6,871 nt of DNA from Hydrogenophaga sp. (lineage in GTDB: Bacteria; Pseudomonadota; Gammaproteobacteria; Burkholderiales; Burkholderiaceae_C): positions 1-6,871 of the forward strand of contig JAGXRS010000012.1 in the NCBI GenBank assembly GCA_018335615.1. Reading direction: 5' to 3'. Below, in pieces: positions 5,817-6,871 of the stretch; the first letter of the stretch is position 1; every line of letters begins with the position of its first letter. The translations under genes were made by a program, and so were the position numbers. The notes below the pieces were generated by a model. It worked only from the letters and a program-made list of their open reading frames with translations, was not told the origin of the DNA and ran no database searches.

Positions 5817-6871
5817 ATCATCCGCACCGCCGAAAACCCCCTCTGGGCCCACCTGAAACCCACGCTGTGGATCGCTGGCGGCTTCAGCCTGTTCATCAAC
5901 CTGATGATGCTGGCCCCCATCCTCTACATGCTGCAGGTGTTCGATCGGGTCCTGATCAGCCGCAGTGAACCCACCCTGTACATGCTGACGCTGGTCGTTG
6001 CCATCGCGCTGGTCGCCATGGCCTTTGTCGATCTGGCCAGAGGGCGATTGATGGTCCTGGCTGGTCGTCGGGTCGACCAGTTGCTGGGCGAGCGGGTGCT
6101 CAAGCACCTGATCCGCAACGCCAGCGCGGTCCATCGCACAACGGCGCTCTATGGGCTCAAGGACATTGCCACCTTGCGCGGGTTCCTGACCGGCAACAAC
6201 GTCCTCGCGCTGTTCGATGCGCCCTGGCTGATGGTCTTCATTGTCATCATCTTCCTCTTTCATCCCTGGATGGGCGCCATCGCCGTCCTGGGATCAGCCG
6301 TCCTCCTGCTGCTCGCCTGGATCAACGAGAAGACCAACCGCGAGGAACTGGACCGCTACCAGGACGCATCCCGCCGGGCCGGGCAGTTCATGGACCAGGG
6401 CGTGCGCAATGCCGACGTGCTCAACAGCATGGGCATGACGCTGCGATTCGCCAACCAGTGGACGGACCTCAATGACGACGCACTCAACCGCATGCAGGCC
6501 TCCAGCGCAAGCATGGGCAGCATCCTGGCGCTCAGCAAGTTCGTGCGGCAGAGCATTCAGGTGGTCATGATGGGCATGGGCGTGTACCTGGTCATCCACG
6601 ACAACCTGTCCCCCGGCATCATGATCGCGGGCACCATCCTGCTGGGCCGTGCAATGGCGCCTGTGGAGAGCCTCATCGGCAACTGGAACGGCCTGGTGGC
6701 CGCGCGATCGGCCTACGCACGGCTGCTCGAGCTCTTCCCGGCCATCTTTGACCCCGCCGAACGCCAGGCCCTGCCGCCGCCCTGGGGCCGTGTTCAGGTG
6801 GAGCGTGCGTTCCTGGCCGGGAACGACCAGGACCGACCCATCCTGCGCCAGGTCGATTTCGACCTGCCCGC
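5817..6871 (+). CDS. PrtD/HlyB-type type I secretion ABC transporter, membrane domain (partial, 3' cut; start uncertain)
   Basis: About 351 codons are visible and the frame is open to the window edge. The membrane domain matches the PrtD class, which lacks a C39 peptidase domain: FSLFINLMML and YMLQVFDRVLISRSEPTL (first helix and after), LRGFLTG, LFDAPWLMVFIVIIFLFHPW (third helix region), RRAGQFMDQGVRNADVLNSM, and LLGRAMAPVESLIGNW near the last helix. The linker VQVERAFLAG then LRQVDFDLPA leads to the nucleotide-binding domain, whose Walker A would come just past the window. The protein would drive export of the RTX substrate with a membrane-fusion protein and outer-membrane channel expected downstream. 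The start is a problem: from the glycosyltransferase stop (same frame) to ATG 5904, inside the first helix, there is no ATG, GTG or TTG. Homology to family N-termini puts the start near three ATC codons at 5814-5822, with GGAG at 5806-5809. I used ATC 5817 because of its 7-base spacing. An automatic caller would probably choose 5904. Confidence 0.9.
   Translation, partial: MIRTAENPLWAHLKPTLWIAGGFSLFINLMMLAPILYMLQVFDRVLISRSEPTLYMLTLVVAIALVAMAFVDLARGRLMVLAGRRVDQLLGERVLKHLIRNASAVHRTTALYGLKDIATLRGFLTGNNVLALFDAPWLMVFIVIIFLFHPWMGAIAVLGSAVLLLLAWINEKTNREELDRYQDASRRAGQFMDQGVRNADVLNSMGMTLRFANQWTDLNDDALNRMQASSASMGSILALSKFVRQSIQVVMMGMGVYLVIHDNLSPGIMIAGTILLGRAMAPVESLIGNWNGLVAARSAYARLLELFPAIFDPAERQALPPPWGRVQVERAFLAGNDQDRPILRQVDFDLP

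Noticed and set aside
5782..5856. ATG 5782 as the exporter start
   Set aside because: It is in another frame and runs into TGA after 24 codons. A frameshift would be needed to join it to the exporter.
4506..6263. Long minus-strand open frame (585 codons) opposite the glycosyltransferase and exporter
   Set aside because: It is low-complexity, rich in Gln, His, Asp and Val with no domain, and lies antisense to two genes with clear family motifs. Long antisense frames are expected in GC-rich DNA.

Overview
The window is GC-rich (about 65% in typical coding stretches, hand-counted over samples) and looks like a Betaproteobacterial chromosome, most probably Burkholderiales/Comamonadaceae. This rests on codon use and the style of the HupE/UreJ-like, group-4 glycosyltransferase and PrtD-type transporter proteins; no rRNA or marker gene fixes the taxon. 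Two units diverge from an intergenic region at 1455-1888.

Left unit (minus strand, 1454 to 1): a probable three-gene metal-handling cassette. A GTG-started, histidine-rich exported protein (1050-1454) is followed by a HupE/UreJ_2-type membrane protein with a His-rich tail (145-936). The start of a small exported protein (1-91) is cut by the window edge. The metal role is inferred from histidine content and family relationship.

Intergenic region (1455-1888): no credible gene. It holds several inverted repeats. One displays a near-perfect Shine-Dalgarno sequence in its loop with no usable start codon behind it.

Right unit (plus strand, 1889 to the end): a type I secretion locus. First comes an 825-residue RTX calcium-binding protein with an unrecognised 110-residue N-terminal region, an entry block of RTX nonapeptides, seven long composite repeats and a C-terminal type I secretion domain ending in ADFVMI. 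A large two-part hairpin (4379-4425) follows its stop. Then come a group-4-like glycosyltransferase (4518-5744) and the membrane half of a PrtD/HlyB-type ABC exporter (from about 5817), cut before its Walker A motif. The simplest reading is that the ABC protein exports the RTX protein. The glycosyltransferase between them might glycosylate it or build a surface glycan it attaches to, which is inference.

The oddest points are the lack of any ATG, GTG or TTG start for the exporter frame before its first membrane helix, the structured leader before the RTX gene, and the glycosyltransferase lodged between substrate and exporter.
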